A stretch of DNA of 14,060 nt from Pseudomonadota bacterium (GTDB taxonomy: Bacteria; Pseudomonadota; Alphaproteobacteria; Sphingomonadales; Sphingomonadaceae): the NCBI GenBank assembly GCA_023387085.1, contig JAEWIL010000182.1:1-14060 (forward strand), written 5' to 3'. The notes below the pieces were generated by a model. It saw only the letters and a program-made list of their open reading frames with translations, made no database searches and was not told where the DNA came from. Positions 1 through 6,177 of this stretch are shown piece by piece (position 1 is the first letter of the stretch; each line of letters opens with the position of its first letter). The position numbers and the translations under genes were made by a program.

Positions 1-2
1 CC

Positions 3-671
3 GCGCCGGCGTCGAGCCTCGAGGTGCTGCGGCGTTGCTGGTCGATCCGTTCGCTTCGCCTGCTCGCGCTCGGCGCGGGGGTTTATAACGTCTTCGGCTA
101 TGCCGGGGCGACCTGGCTTCCGAGCTATTTCATGCGCTCGCACGGCATGACCCTGATCGAGGCCGGCGTCTGGCTGGGGATCGGCTCCGCCGCCGGCGGG
201 ATCGCCGGAACGGTGGCGAGCGGCATGCTGATCGACCGGCTGCGCGATCGCGATCTGCGCTGGCAGCTCTGGCTGCCCGCCGTCGCCTTGCTGCTATCGT
301 TCCCGATGACAGTGGCGATGCTGCTGGTGCCGGGAGGAGCGGCCTGGGGCGGGGTGCCGGTCGTGGCGCTGCTCTCGGTCGTGACCGGCTTTCTCGCCGC
401 TACCTGGTTCGGACCGTCGCTCGCCGCGGTCGCAAGCCTCGTGGCGCCGGGCGACCGCGCGCAGGCGGGCGCGGTGCTGGTGATGGTGATCAGCGTGGTG
501 GGCAGCCTCGTCGGCCCCGTCGTCGCCGGTTTTACGAGCGAGTGGCTGACGCCGCGCTTCGGCGAGGAGGCGCTGCGCTATGGTCTTTTCTCGCTGAGCC
601 TCATCATCGTCGCGGCCGCCTGGCTGTTCTGGCGCGCCGCTTCTTTCTATCGTGAGGATCTGGCGGCCTAG
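3..671 (+). CDS. MFS transporter, C-terminal half (5' end cut by window)
   Basis: This is an inner-membrane major facilitator protein that enters from outside the window; the frame is open from base 3, so the GTG at 24 is probably internal. About 220 residues remain. They hold roughly six hydrophobic segments, consistent with the second six-helix bundle. After the second segment comes a loop ending in a DRLRDRDLR stretch, the usual MFS cytoplasmic-loop signature, and near the end a GSLVGPVVAGF segment typical of the eleventh helix. The sequence style, with a WLPSYFMRSHGM segment, resembles spinster-like MFS carriers common in sphingomonads. The substrate is unknown. The gene ends in TAG overlapping the stop of the convergent oxidoreductase, so the two genes share bases at their 3' ends. 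Family membership is secure; subfamily is inference. Confidence 0.85.
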   Translation, partial: APASSLEVLRRCWSIRSLRLLALGAGVYNVFGYAGATWLPSYFMRSHGMTLIEAGVWLGIGSAAGGIAGTVASGMLIDRLRDRDLRWQLWLPAVALLLSFPMTVAMLLVPGGAAWGGVPVVALLSVVTGFLAATWFGPSLAAVASLVAPGDRAQAGAVLVMVISVVGSLVGPVVAGFTSEWLTPRFGEEALRYGLFSLSLIIVAAAWLFWRAASFYREDLAA

Positions 672-2806
672 GCGGAGGCGATCGCACGCACCGCGTCCGC
701 CGCGCTGCGCACGGCACCCTCGATGTAGGACACGCCGCGCGCGTCGCCGATGCCGTGAACGGTGAAACCCTCGGCTTCGAGGCGCGCCGCCAGCGAAAGA
801 TCGCCCTCGGCTCCGCGCGCGACGATCACATGGTCCGCGGCGATGCTGCGGCTTTCGCCGCTGGAATCGACGAAGCGCACCGCCTTTTCGCCGATGACGA
901 TCCCGCTCGCCCCGCCGTGAAGGCCGACGCCATGTTCGGCAAGCTCGGCGAGGATGCGCATGCGGCGAACGAGGGTGAGGCCCTTGCCGAGCCGGGGTGC
1001 CTCCTCGATGACGCTGACCGTCCGGCCCCGTTCGTGGAGGAATTCGGCGAGCTCGATGCCGACGAGCTCGCCGCCGATGATCACGATATTCCTGCCTAGC
1101 GGCATCCAGCTGTGGGTCGCCTTGCGAACGAGCGCGAGATTGCCGCTGATCCCGGTGGCGGCACCGACCCGCGTCGCGAGGCGCGTGGCGAGCCCGGTCT
1201 TGCGCTTGAGCTCGGCCGAGGTCTCGCCGAGCATCATCGCGCGCATGTCGTCGCCCGAAAAGACATGCGGCTGATCGGCCCCGGCAATCGGCGGCATGGC
1301 GCGCACCGCACCGGTCGCCACGATCACGGTATCGGCGCCGGCCTGTCTGATAGCCTCGGCACTGGCTTCGGCGCCGAGGCGGATTTCCACCCCCGCGGCT
1401 TCGACCTCGCGCTTCAGCCACTTGAGAATGCGCTCATTGGGCTCGTAGGCGAGGCTCGCGAAGCGAAGCGTGCCGCCAAGCCGATCCGACTTCTCGAAGA
1501 GAATGACGCGGCGTCCGAGAGCGGCGAGGCGGCGCGCCGCTTCCATGCCCGCCGGGCCGCCGCCGACGATCGCGACGGGGGGCTGCGCCTTGCCGCCGGA
1601 AACGGGCAGGAGAGGGGGGAGATATTCGAGGCCGAGGTCGGCATTGACCGCGCAGCGCGCGGCTTCGCCCATGTAGATCGCGCTGATGCAGGTATAGCAG
1701 TAGATACAGGGGCGCACCGCCTCCGGCGTTCCTGCGGTCAGTTTTGCGGGAAGCGCGGGATCGGCGAGGAGCTTGCGTCCCATCGCGATAAAGTCGACCT
1801 CGCCGCGCGCGATCGCGCGGTCGCCGACGTCGGGCTCGATGCGGCCCGAGCCGATGACGGGGATCGACACGCTGGCGCGGATCGCGGCGGTGGCCGCGAG
1901 ATTCGATCCTTCCTCGTGCGGCGTGTGCGAACCCGAGTGGAGCTTCGCATTATCCGTGTCATGATAGGTGGTCGCGGTAATCGCATCGGCGCCGGCTGCC
2001 TCGACGAGCCTTGCGAAGGCGCAGGCAAGCTCGAGGGTGATCCCTCCCGGTTTTCCGACCTCGCGGCTGTCGATCTTCATCCATACGGGAAAGTCCGCGC
2101 CGACCTCGGTCCGGACCGCGGCGAGCACGTCGAGCGCGAGGCGTGCGCGGTTCTCGAGCGATCCCCCATAGGCGTCGGTGCGGGCGTTCGAAAAGGGCGA
2201 GAGGAAGGAGGAGAGGAGATAGCCGTGGCCCGCATGGATTTCGACGCCGTCGAACCCTGCCGCCTTGGCGCGGCGCGCGCCCGCGGCAAACTGCGCGACC
2301 GCAAGGTCGATGTCGGCCTGGTCGAGAAGCTTGATGTCGGGGACTTTCATGCCCGCCAGCGGAGCCAGCTCCTCGAGCAGGAAATAGTCGGTGAAGCTGC
2401 CCTTGGGCGGCGGCGGCACCGATGGCGCCCAGAGCGGATGCCCGTAGCGTGCATGGCTGTAGACCCCGACGAGCCCGCCATGGTGAAGCTGCGCCGCGAT
2501 CTTCGCGCCGTGCGCGTGCACCCGCTCGCACAGCTTCGCCAGCCCGGGAATGAAGCGATCCTCGGAGATCGCCGTCTGCTGCCACGAGACCGCGCCCACC
2601 GGCCAGGCAACCCCCGTGACCCCGGAGATGATCAGCCCGGCGCCGCCGCGCGCCTGCGCCTCATGATAGGCGATCAGCCGCTCGCCGACGCTTCCGTCAT
2701 CCTCCGAGAGACTGACGCCCATGGCGGTCACCGCGATCCGGTTGCGCAGTTCGAGGCTGCCGATGCGGCCGGCGCCGAGAAGGTGAGGATAGGCAGTGGC
2801 TTGCAT
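668..2806 (-). CDS. NADH:flavin oxidoreductase, OYE/2,4-dienoyl-CoA reductase type (FMN, 4Fe-4S, FAD)
   Basis: The 712-residue cytoplasmic flavoenzyme has the three-part layout of 2,4-dienoyl-CoA reductase and trimethylamine dehydrogenase. Residues 1-360 are an old-yellow-enzyme TIM barrel with QLHHGG at 106-111, HAGHGYLLSSFLSP at 191-204 and the NARTDAYGGSLENR block at 207-220. Cysteines 367, 370, 373 and 385 (CX2CX2CX11C) should bind a 4Fe-4S cluster. GGGPAG (415-420) and GGELVG (578-583) mark two dinucleotide-binding folds. The family moves electrons from NAD(P)H through FAD and Fe-S to FMN, usually reducing activated C=C bonds; the substrate here is unknown. The ATG at 2806 is chosen because a GGGAG Shine-Dalgarno sits just upstream and the OYE fold begins directly; the frame stays open further upstream but without family sequence. 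It is divergent from a TetR gene that probably controls it. Confidence 0.9.
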   Translation of the reverse strand: MQATAYPHLLGAGRIGSLELRNRIAVTAMGVSLSEDDGSVGERLIAYHEAQARGGAGLIISGVTGVAWPVGAVSWQQTAISEDRFIPGLAKLCERVHAHGAKIAAQLHHGGLVGVYSHARYGHPLWAPSVPPPPKGSFTDYFLLEELAPLAGMKVPDIKLLDQADIDLAVAQFAAGARRAKAAGFDGVEIHAGHGYLLSSFLSPFSNARTDAYGGSLENRARLALDVLAAVRTEVGADFPVWMKIDSREVGKPGGITLELACAFARLVEAAGADAITATTYHDTDNAKLHSGSHTPHEEGSNLAATAAIRASVSIPVIGSGRIEPDVGDRAIARGEVDFIAMGRKLLADPALPAKLTAGTPEAVRPCIYCYTCISAIYMGEAARCAVNADLGLEYLPPLLPVSGGKAQPPVAIVGGGPAGMEAARRLAALGRRVILFEKSDRLGGTLRFASLAYEPNERILKWLKREVEAAGVEIRLGAEASAEAIRQAGADTVIVATGAVRAMPPIAGADQPHVFSGDDMRAMMLGETSAELKRKTGLATRLATRVGAATGISGNLALVRKATHSWMPLGRNIVIIGGELVGIELAEFLHERGRTVSVIEEAPRLGKGLTLVRRMRILAELAEHGVGLHGGASGIVIGEKAVRFVDSSGESRSIAADHVIVARGAEGDLSLAARLEAEGFTVHGIGDARGVSYIEGAVRSAADAVRAIASA

Positions 2807-2830
2807 CCGGTTACTCCCTTGTCGTCCCGC

Positions 2831-2860
2831 TTGCCTTCCGGGCGATACCATGACTATACA
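2831..2860 (+). promoter_or_regulatory. Predicted promoter of the TetR gene at 2867 (leaderless)
   Basis: A -35-like TTGCCT (2831-2836), an 18-bp spacer and a -10-like TATACA (2855-2860) place the expected start of transcription about 6-8 bases downstream, at or next to the ATG at 2867. No Shine-Dalgarno precedes that ATG. Leaderless translation is therefore inferred; it is not shown. Confidence 0.45.
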
Positions 2861-2874
2861 CTTTGTATGGTCAT
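2850..2874. promoter_or_regulatory. 25-bp dyad operator between oxidoreductase and TetR genes
   Basis: The left arm ATGACTATAC (2850-2859) and right arm GTATGGTCAT (2865-2874) are inverted repeats with one mismatch in ten, around the spacer ACTTT. The dyad covers both predicted -10 elements and the start codon of the adjacent TetR gene. TetR proteins commonly bind such dyads in their own divergent promoter, so this is the likely site for the regulator encoded at 2867. I saw no second copy in the window. Confidence 0.65.
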
Positions 2875-2880
2875 TGCCAA
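2853..2880 (-). promoter_or_regulatory. Predicted promoter of the flavin oxidoreductase gene
   Basis: On the minus strand, TTGGCA (2880-2875) and TATAGT (2858-2853) are separated by 16 bp, a good sigma-70-like match. The expected transcript starts near 2846 and would have a leader of about 40 bases that includes the GGGAG ribosome site. It overlaps the plus-strand promoter, so the two would compete and a single repressor could shut both. Confidence 0.55.
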
Positions 2881-3517
2881 TAGCAGCCGGCCGGCGGGCC
2901 GCAATGTGCGGCAGGCAGCGCAGCACGCGGCCACCCGGACGCGCCTCATCCGTTCGGGGATCGAGGTGATCGCCCGGAAAGGTTTCGGCGATGCGGTCGT
3001 TGCGGATATCCTCTCCGAGGCGCGGATCAGCCGCGCCACCTTCTACGCCCATTTCGATTCGCTCATGTCGCTGGTCGAGGCGGCGGCGGACGATTTTGCG
3101 CCGGTCTGGCAGCCGGTGTTCGCGAAGCTCGCCACGATGCTCGACGCCGATCTGGCGAACCTTCGAACATGGTGCGCGGACATGGTAGCGACCTACCGGC
3201 AGAATGAGACGATTTGCGCCGTGCTGGCGCAGGCCGCGATGCTGGACAGCGGCTTCTACTGGAAAGTCGCCGGCTATCAGGCGATGCTGATCGACCTGCT
3301 GGCGGACGGCCACCCGCGCCTCGCGCATTTGAAGCAGGACGAGGCGGCGCGGGTGCGGGCCGCGCTCGCGCTAACCCAGCTCGACCAGGCCTGCTATTTT
3401 CTTGCCGTTCGGCGCTGGGCCGACGATCCCGGCGCCGGCATCGAGGCGATGGCGGCGCAGCTGCATTTTTTTCTCGCGAGCGAGATGGACCGGTCTTCTG
3501 ACCGGGCCGGCGGCTGA
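2867..3517 (+). CDS. TetR/AcrR-family transcriptional regulator (first of two)
   Basis: This is a DNA-binding repressor-type protein of 216 residues, the usual TetR length. Residues about 22-68 are the N-terminal helix-turn-helix domain, seen as a first helix followed by VADILSEARISRATFYAHFDS (45-65), where RISRATFYAHF is the recognition-helix signature. The remainder is a helical ligand-binding domain without recognisable family detail. The ATG at 2867 is chosen because it is the first in frame after the predicted promoter; it has no ribosome site and may be leaderless. It lies inside the 25-bp dyad, which suggests autoregulation. It is divergent from the flavin oxidoreductase gene, its most likely target. 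The ligand is unknown. Confidence 0.9.
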   Translation: MVIANSSRPAGRNVRQAAQHAATRTRLIRSGIEVIARKGFGDAVVADILSEARISRATFYAHFDSLMSLVEAAADDFAPVWQPVFAKLATMLDADLANLRTWCADMVATYRQNETICAVLAQAAMLDSGFYWKVAGYQAMLIDLLADGHPRLAHLKQDEAARVRAALALTQLDQACYFLAVRRWADDPGAGIEAMAAQLHFFLASEMDRSSDRAGG

Positions 3518-3527
3518 GAGCGGTAGC

Positions 3528-3558
3528 AGGTCGCAGGCGACCGGATCTGCCGCGACCT
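3528..3558. terminator. Possible hairpin terminator between convergent genes
   Basis: AGGTCGC (3528-3534) pairs with GCGACCT (3552-3558), and one bulged base allows a further GGC/GCC pairing inside. Only a short T run follows on the plus strand. It lies in the 72-bp gap between the TetR stop and the convergent isomerase stop, where a terminator is expected, but alternative pairings exist. Confidence 0.35.
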
Positions 3559-3589
3559 TTCCGGGGGTCCGATCCTTCGCAGCCCGTTC

Positions 3590-4558
3590 CTAGGCGCGTA
3601 GCGCGGCGAGAAAAGCCTGGCTCCGCCGCGCGGCTTCCATGCGGGGAATCGCGAAGGGCGGCTCCTGCTCGACATAGGCATGGGCCACGCCCGCCTCGTC
3701 CGCTGCTGCGAGGACGTCCCGCCAATCGACGATACCCGCACCGACGACGGCCGGCTTCGCCTCGATGGCGAATTGCGGCGGCGCCGCGGCCGCCACATCC
3801 TTGAGGTGAAGCTGGCGCACGCGCGGCCCGAGCGCGCGGATCATGGCGGCGGGGTCGCGGCCGGCCGCGGTCACCCAGCCGATGTCGAGCTCCAGATGGA
3901 CGAGCGCGGGGTCGAGGTGGCTTAGCAGCAGATCATATCCCGTCGTCCCCTCGACCGGCGCGAACTCGATATCGTGATTATGGTAACCGAGCGCGATGCC
4001 GAGCGGCGCGAGTTCGGCCGCGCGCCCATTGAGAAGGTCGGCAAGGCGGCGCCAATAGTCGCCGCCCTCGGCGGCGATCGCCTCGCGCACCGCCACACCG
4101 AATGGGCGGCCGCCGCCGAAGCGCGCGCTCGCGGGCACCGGCATCATCGACAGCACCGCCTGCGCGGCGCCGATTTCGCCGAAGGCGTCGGCAATCTCGC
4201 TCGGCGCGCTGTCGAGCGATGGCTGCCCCTTTGGTGCAAGCCGTCCGCTGCCAAGATGGACCGAGGTGATGGCGAGGCCCGCATCGCTGGCCGCGGTCAC
4301 GATCGTGCGCCGATCCTTCGACGGCACCTGGGGCATTTCGATCTCGCGGTAGCCGATGGCGGCCAGTTCGGTGAAGGTCGCCGCCGGGTCGCGCAGCCAG
4401 ATATCTCCCAGCATGTAGAGCTGGATCCCCAGCGGCCGTTTCGCGCGGGAGGGGCGGGCGAGGCCGCCCGCTGGCGCACAGCCGGAAACAAGGGCGGCGC
4501 CGGCGAGGAGGCTCGCACCGAGAATTGCACGGCGGCTGATCGCCGGGTCCATAAGCAT
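3590..4558 (-). CDS. Sugar phosphate isomerase/epimerase-like TIM-barrel protein, Tat/lipoprotein export signal
   Basis: The 322-residue protein belongs to the xylose-isomerase-like/AP-endonuclease-2 TIM-barrel superfamily. Conserved stretches are GIQLYMLGD (44-52), the acidic pair E72/E74, HLGSG (101-105), YHNHDIEF (192-199), ELDIGWVTAAGRDP (223-236), HLKD (251-254) and VEQEP (296-300); their His, Glu and Asp residues are the usual metal and substrate ligands. The N-terminus has a twin-arginine motif SRRAILG (8-14), a hydrophobic stretch and a lipobox ending at Cys27, so export and lipid anchoring are predicted. The ATG at 4558 is chosen for the GAAGGA ribosome site just upstream; an ATG two codons later is possible. 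It is divergent from the VOC gene, with a copy of the shared 20-bp operator between them. The substrate is unknown; a sugar or cyclitol-like compound is typical of the family. Confidence 0.85.
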   Translation of the reverse strand: MLMDPAISRRAILGASLLAGAALVSGCAPAGGLARPSRAKRPLGIQLYMLGDIWLRDPAATFTELAAIGYREIEMPQVPSKDRRTIVTAASDAGLAITSVHLGSGRLAPKGQPSLDSAPSEIADAFGEIGAAQAVLSMMPVPASARFGGGRPFGVAVREAIAAEGGDYWRRLADLLNGRAAELAPLGIALGYHNHDIEFAPVEGTTGYDLLLSHLDPALVHLELDIGWVTAAGRDPAAMIRALGPRVRQLHLKDVAAAAPPQFAIEAKPAVVGAGIVDWRDVLAAADEAGVAHAYVEQEPPFAIPRMEAARRSQAFLAALRA

Positions 4559-4612
4559 ATATGTTCCTTCTGCCGCACGGGCACAATTGTCGCTTGAAGC
4601 GTCGCAGCGCAC

Positions 4613-4632
4613 AAGTTAGCGGTGACTTACTT
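4613..4632 (+). promoter_or_regulatory. Operator site A of the shared 20-bp motif
   Basis: AAGTTAGCGGTGACTTACTT fits the consensus AAGTGAGTGGYCACTTACTT, with its outer AAGT and ACTT arms intact. It lies 54 bases upstream of the isomerase ATG and about 170 bases upstream of the VOC ATG, so it could act on either gene or both. It is attributed by similarity to the sites at 5875, 6050, 12076 and 12248. Confidence 0.6.
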
Positions 4633-4643
4633 AAAGCTGCGGC

Positions 4644-4664
4644 AAAAGAAAAGCCCGGCCGGGC
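4644..4664 (-). terminator. Possible minus-strand terminator
   Basis: Read on the minus strand, GCCCGGCCGGGC (a 12-bp perfect palindrome that can form a short 4-bp stem) is followed directly by TTTTCTTTT. This could stop minus-strand transcripts coming from the TetR gene at 5225-5878 before they enter the isomerase gene. The stem is short, so the call is weak. Confidence 0.3.
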
Positions 4665-4803
4665 CGCCATGATGTCCTGATAGTCGGTGCGGCGAGGGGC
4701 AAGGTGGAGGCACGCCCGGGAGCAGCCTTGGCCGATGGCAATGAAGGACCGGGGGAAGCTGCGCGGATTGCAGGTGCGCCCGGAAAGAATGGAAGGAGAG
4801 ACA

Positions 4804-5205
4804 ATGACCGAGGCCGTGCTTTCGATGTTCACCAAGTTGATTGTCGAGGACGAAGAGAAGATGGCGGCCTATTACGCGGCCACTTACGGACTGACTCCCG
4901 CCGTGCGGGTCGCGGGCGACAGCCTCGGTACCGGCGAGAGCTTTCGCGAGGTCATCATGACCCGCGGCGCCGACATGGCTTCGGGGACGCTGGTGATGTT
5001 CAAATTTACCGACCGGCCGAAGCCTCGCGATCAGCAGGTCATTCTCGGTTTCGTCACCCCCGATCTCGACGCCCTGAAGGAGCGGATCGTGGCGAATGGC
5101 GGCAAGCTGATCGGCCCCACCCGCGACGAGACGGAGCATGGCGTCCGCGTCCAGTTCTCGGAAGATCCCGAGGGCGCGCTCGCCGAGAATGTCCAGATGC
5201 TCTAG
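4804..5205 (+). CDS. VOC-family (glyoxalase/bleomycin-resistance fold) protein
   Basis: This small 133-residue protein has the paired beta-alpha-beta-beta-beta layout of the vicinal oxygen chelate fold. The first module starts at FTKLIVEDEEKMAAYYAATYGL (split as FTKLIVEDEE and KMAAYYAATYGL, residues 9-30). The second starts at ILGFVTPDLDALKERIVANGG (80-100, ILGFVTPDLD then ALKERIVANGG) and ends with the usual edge strand AENVQML. The histidines that coordinate metal in glyoxalase I or extradiol dioxygenases are not obvious at the expected strand positions, so catalysis cannot be assumed; a binding or isomerase role is possible. The ATG at 4804 follows a strong GGAAGGAGAG ribosome site. The gene is divergent from the isomerase gene and convergent with the second TetR gene, 19 bp away. 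Operator A lies upstream, so it may belong to the same regulon. Confidence 0.8.
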   Translation: MTEAVLSMFTKLIVEDEEKMAAYYAATYGLTPAVRVAGDSLGTGESFREVIMTRGADMASGTLVMFKFTDRPKPRDQQVILGFVTPDLDALKERIVANGGKLIGPTRDETEHGVRVQFSEDPEGALAENVQML

Positions 5206-5224
5206 GGACCCGAGCGGGGAGGCC

Positions 5225-5878
5225 TCACGCGTCGATGTGGCGCGCGATCGCTTCCTCGGTCATGCCGACACCGCGGCAGCAGAACCAGACGGCGTCGCGC
5301 ACCAGATCGGCGCCTTTCCGGCTGTAGGGATGCGTGCTTGCCGGGAGCGCGTGGATGGCGTTGAGCATCGTGCCGACATGCTCGATGAACATCGATGTGT
5401 CGGCGATGTCGATCGGTTCGCCGACAATTTCGCCGGCCTCGCGCGCCTCGCGATGTGCGGCTTCGATTATCTTGACGGTGCGGCGCTGCGATCGCCGGTA
5501 GATGAGACTGGCGAAATTTCCATCGGCGGCGAGGCTCGCTAGCGTCATCCGGAAGCCGACCTGCATCTCGCCCTCGGGTTCCATCACGACGGCGGTAAAA
5601 TAGGCCTTCAAGGTTGTCACGATACCGCGAGCGCCCGGCGCATGGATGCCGAGCGCCTTCAAATTCTCGTCCTGCTCGCGGATGATCTGCCGGAGCACGG
5701 CGCGGTACAAGGCGAGCTTCGAGGGGAAGTGGCGGTACACCAGCGCCTCGGAAACCTTAGCCTCGCGGGCGATCTCGAGCGTCTTCGCCCGGTCATAGCC
5801 GCTAAGGGAAAAGACGCGGCGTGCCGCGTGCAGGATCTGGGTTCGCCGTTCGGCGCCCGACATACGTCCTTTAGGCAT
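5225..5878 (-). CDS. TetR/AcrR-family regulator (second), candidate master regulator of the 20-bp operator set
   Basis: The 217-residue protein has a clear TetR N-terminal domain at about residues 9-58: RTQILHAARRVFSLSGYDRA followed by TLEIAREAKVSEALVYRHF, the helix-turn-helix and recognition helix. The C-terminal half is a helical effector domain with no diagnostic motif. The start is uncertain: ATG at 5878 is preferred, while ATG at 5863 has a closer AAGGA and GTG at 5884 is also in frame. Its own promoter region carries operator B, which overlaps the preferred start, and operator C sits in the same intergenic space before the divergent hydrolase operon. That arrangement is typical of an autoregulated local repressor. 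Three further copies of the motif imply control of the isomerase/VOC, monooxygenase and oxygenase-TonB promoters. The ligand is unknown. Confidence 0.9.
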   Translation of the reverse strand: MPKGRMSGAERRTQILHAARRVFSLSGYDRAKTLEIAREAKVSEALVYRHFPSKLALYRAVLRQIIREQDENLKALGIHAPGARGIVTTLKAYFTAVVMEPEGEMQVGFRMTLASLAADGNFASLIYRRSQRRTVKIIEAAHREAREAGEIVGEPIDIADTSMFIEHVGTMLNAIHALPASTHPYSRKGADLVRDAVWFCCRGVGMTEEAIARHIDA

Positions 5879-5894
5879 GAGCACTCACTTACTT
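5875..5894 (+). promoter_or_regulatory. Operator site B of the shared 20-bp motif
   Basis: GCATGAGCACTCACTTACTT has a perfect right arm (CACTTACTT) and a degenerate left arm. It overlaps the preferred start codon and the predicted -10 of the minus-strand TetR gene, so binding would block that gene's own transcription. Confidence 0.6.
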
Positions 5895-5913
5895 CTATCC
5901 GCAGCCGTGTCAA
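5886..5913 (-). promoter_or_regulatory. Predicted promoter of the second TetR gene
   Basis: On the minus strand a consensus TTGACA (5913-5908) is followed after 16 bp by TAAGTG (5891-5886), a poor -10. The expected start falls about 7 bases further on, at the ATG at 5878, so the transcript may be leaderless. Operator B covers the -10. Confidence 0.35.
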
Positions 5914-6020
5914 TCTCGGAAGCCCAGCTTTTATAGGCATTTCGCGCTAAGATTCTTCTGCGGGCACCGCATATTCGACTCACTTTCCCGATATCGCTGT
6001 CGCTCGCCGGCTCCTTGTTA

Positions 6021-6048
6021 TTGACAGGTTCCGCGATTCACCTATTGT
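6021..6048 (+). promoter_or_regulatory. Predicted promoter of the hydrolase-SDR operon
   Basis: A consensus TTGACA (6021-6026), a 16-bp spacer and TATTGT (6043-6048) form the best sigma-70-like promoter seen in the window. Transcription should start near 6055, inside operator C, giving a leader of about 120 bases before the ATG at 6178. I see no convincing structure in that leader. Confidence 0.55.
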
Positions 6049-6049
6049 G

Positions 6050-6069
6050 AAGTGAGTGGCCACTTAGTT
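6050..6069 (+). promoter_or_regulatory. Operator site C of the shared 20-bp motif (most symmetric copy)
   Basis: AAGTGAGTGGCCACTTAGTT is an imperfect palindrome with a perfect AGTGGCCACT core; eight of ten base pairs are symmetric. It lies directly downstream of the predicted -10 and over the expected transcription start, the classical place for a repressor to act. It is the best single copy for defining the motif. Confidence 0.7.
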
Positions 6070-6177
6070 GCGGACAGCGCGGCAGGCGAGGCGCCGGGGA
6101 GACGGATCGGAAACCGCCATATCCCGGAGGCTCGCGCCTTCGCGTGACGTTACGCGGCGTTCCGAGGAAAGTATCCG

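Noticed and set aside
1112..2866. Upstream extension of the first TetR frame
   Set aside because: The open frame runs through the antisense of the oxidoreductase gene. TetR likeness begins only after the ATG at 2867, just past a promoter and inside an operator dyad.
2807..3328. N-terminal extension of the flavin oxidoreductase by 174 residues
   Set aside because: The extra part overlaps the divergent TetR gene and has no OYE likeness, while the ATG at 2806 has a good ribosome site and the fold starts there.
3490..3505. Hairpin CCGGTC/GACCGG at the end of the first TetR gene
   Set aside because: It lies within the coding sequence, has a 6-bp stem without a T run, and a better placed hairpin follows the stop.
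5219..5226. Palindrome GAGGCCTC between the VOC and second TetR stops
   Set aside because: Eight bases without loop or T run; expected by chance in GC-rich DNA.
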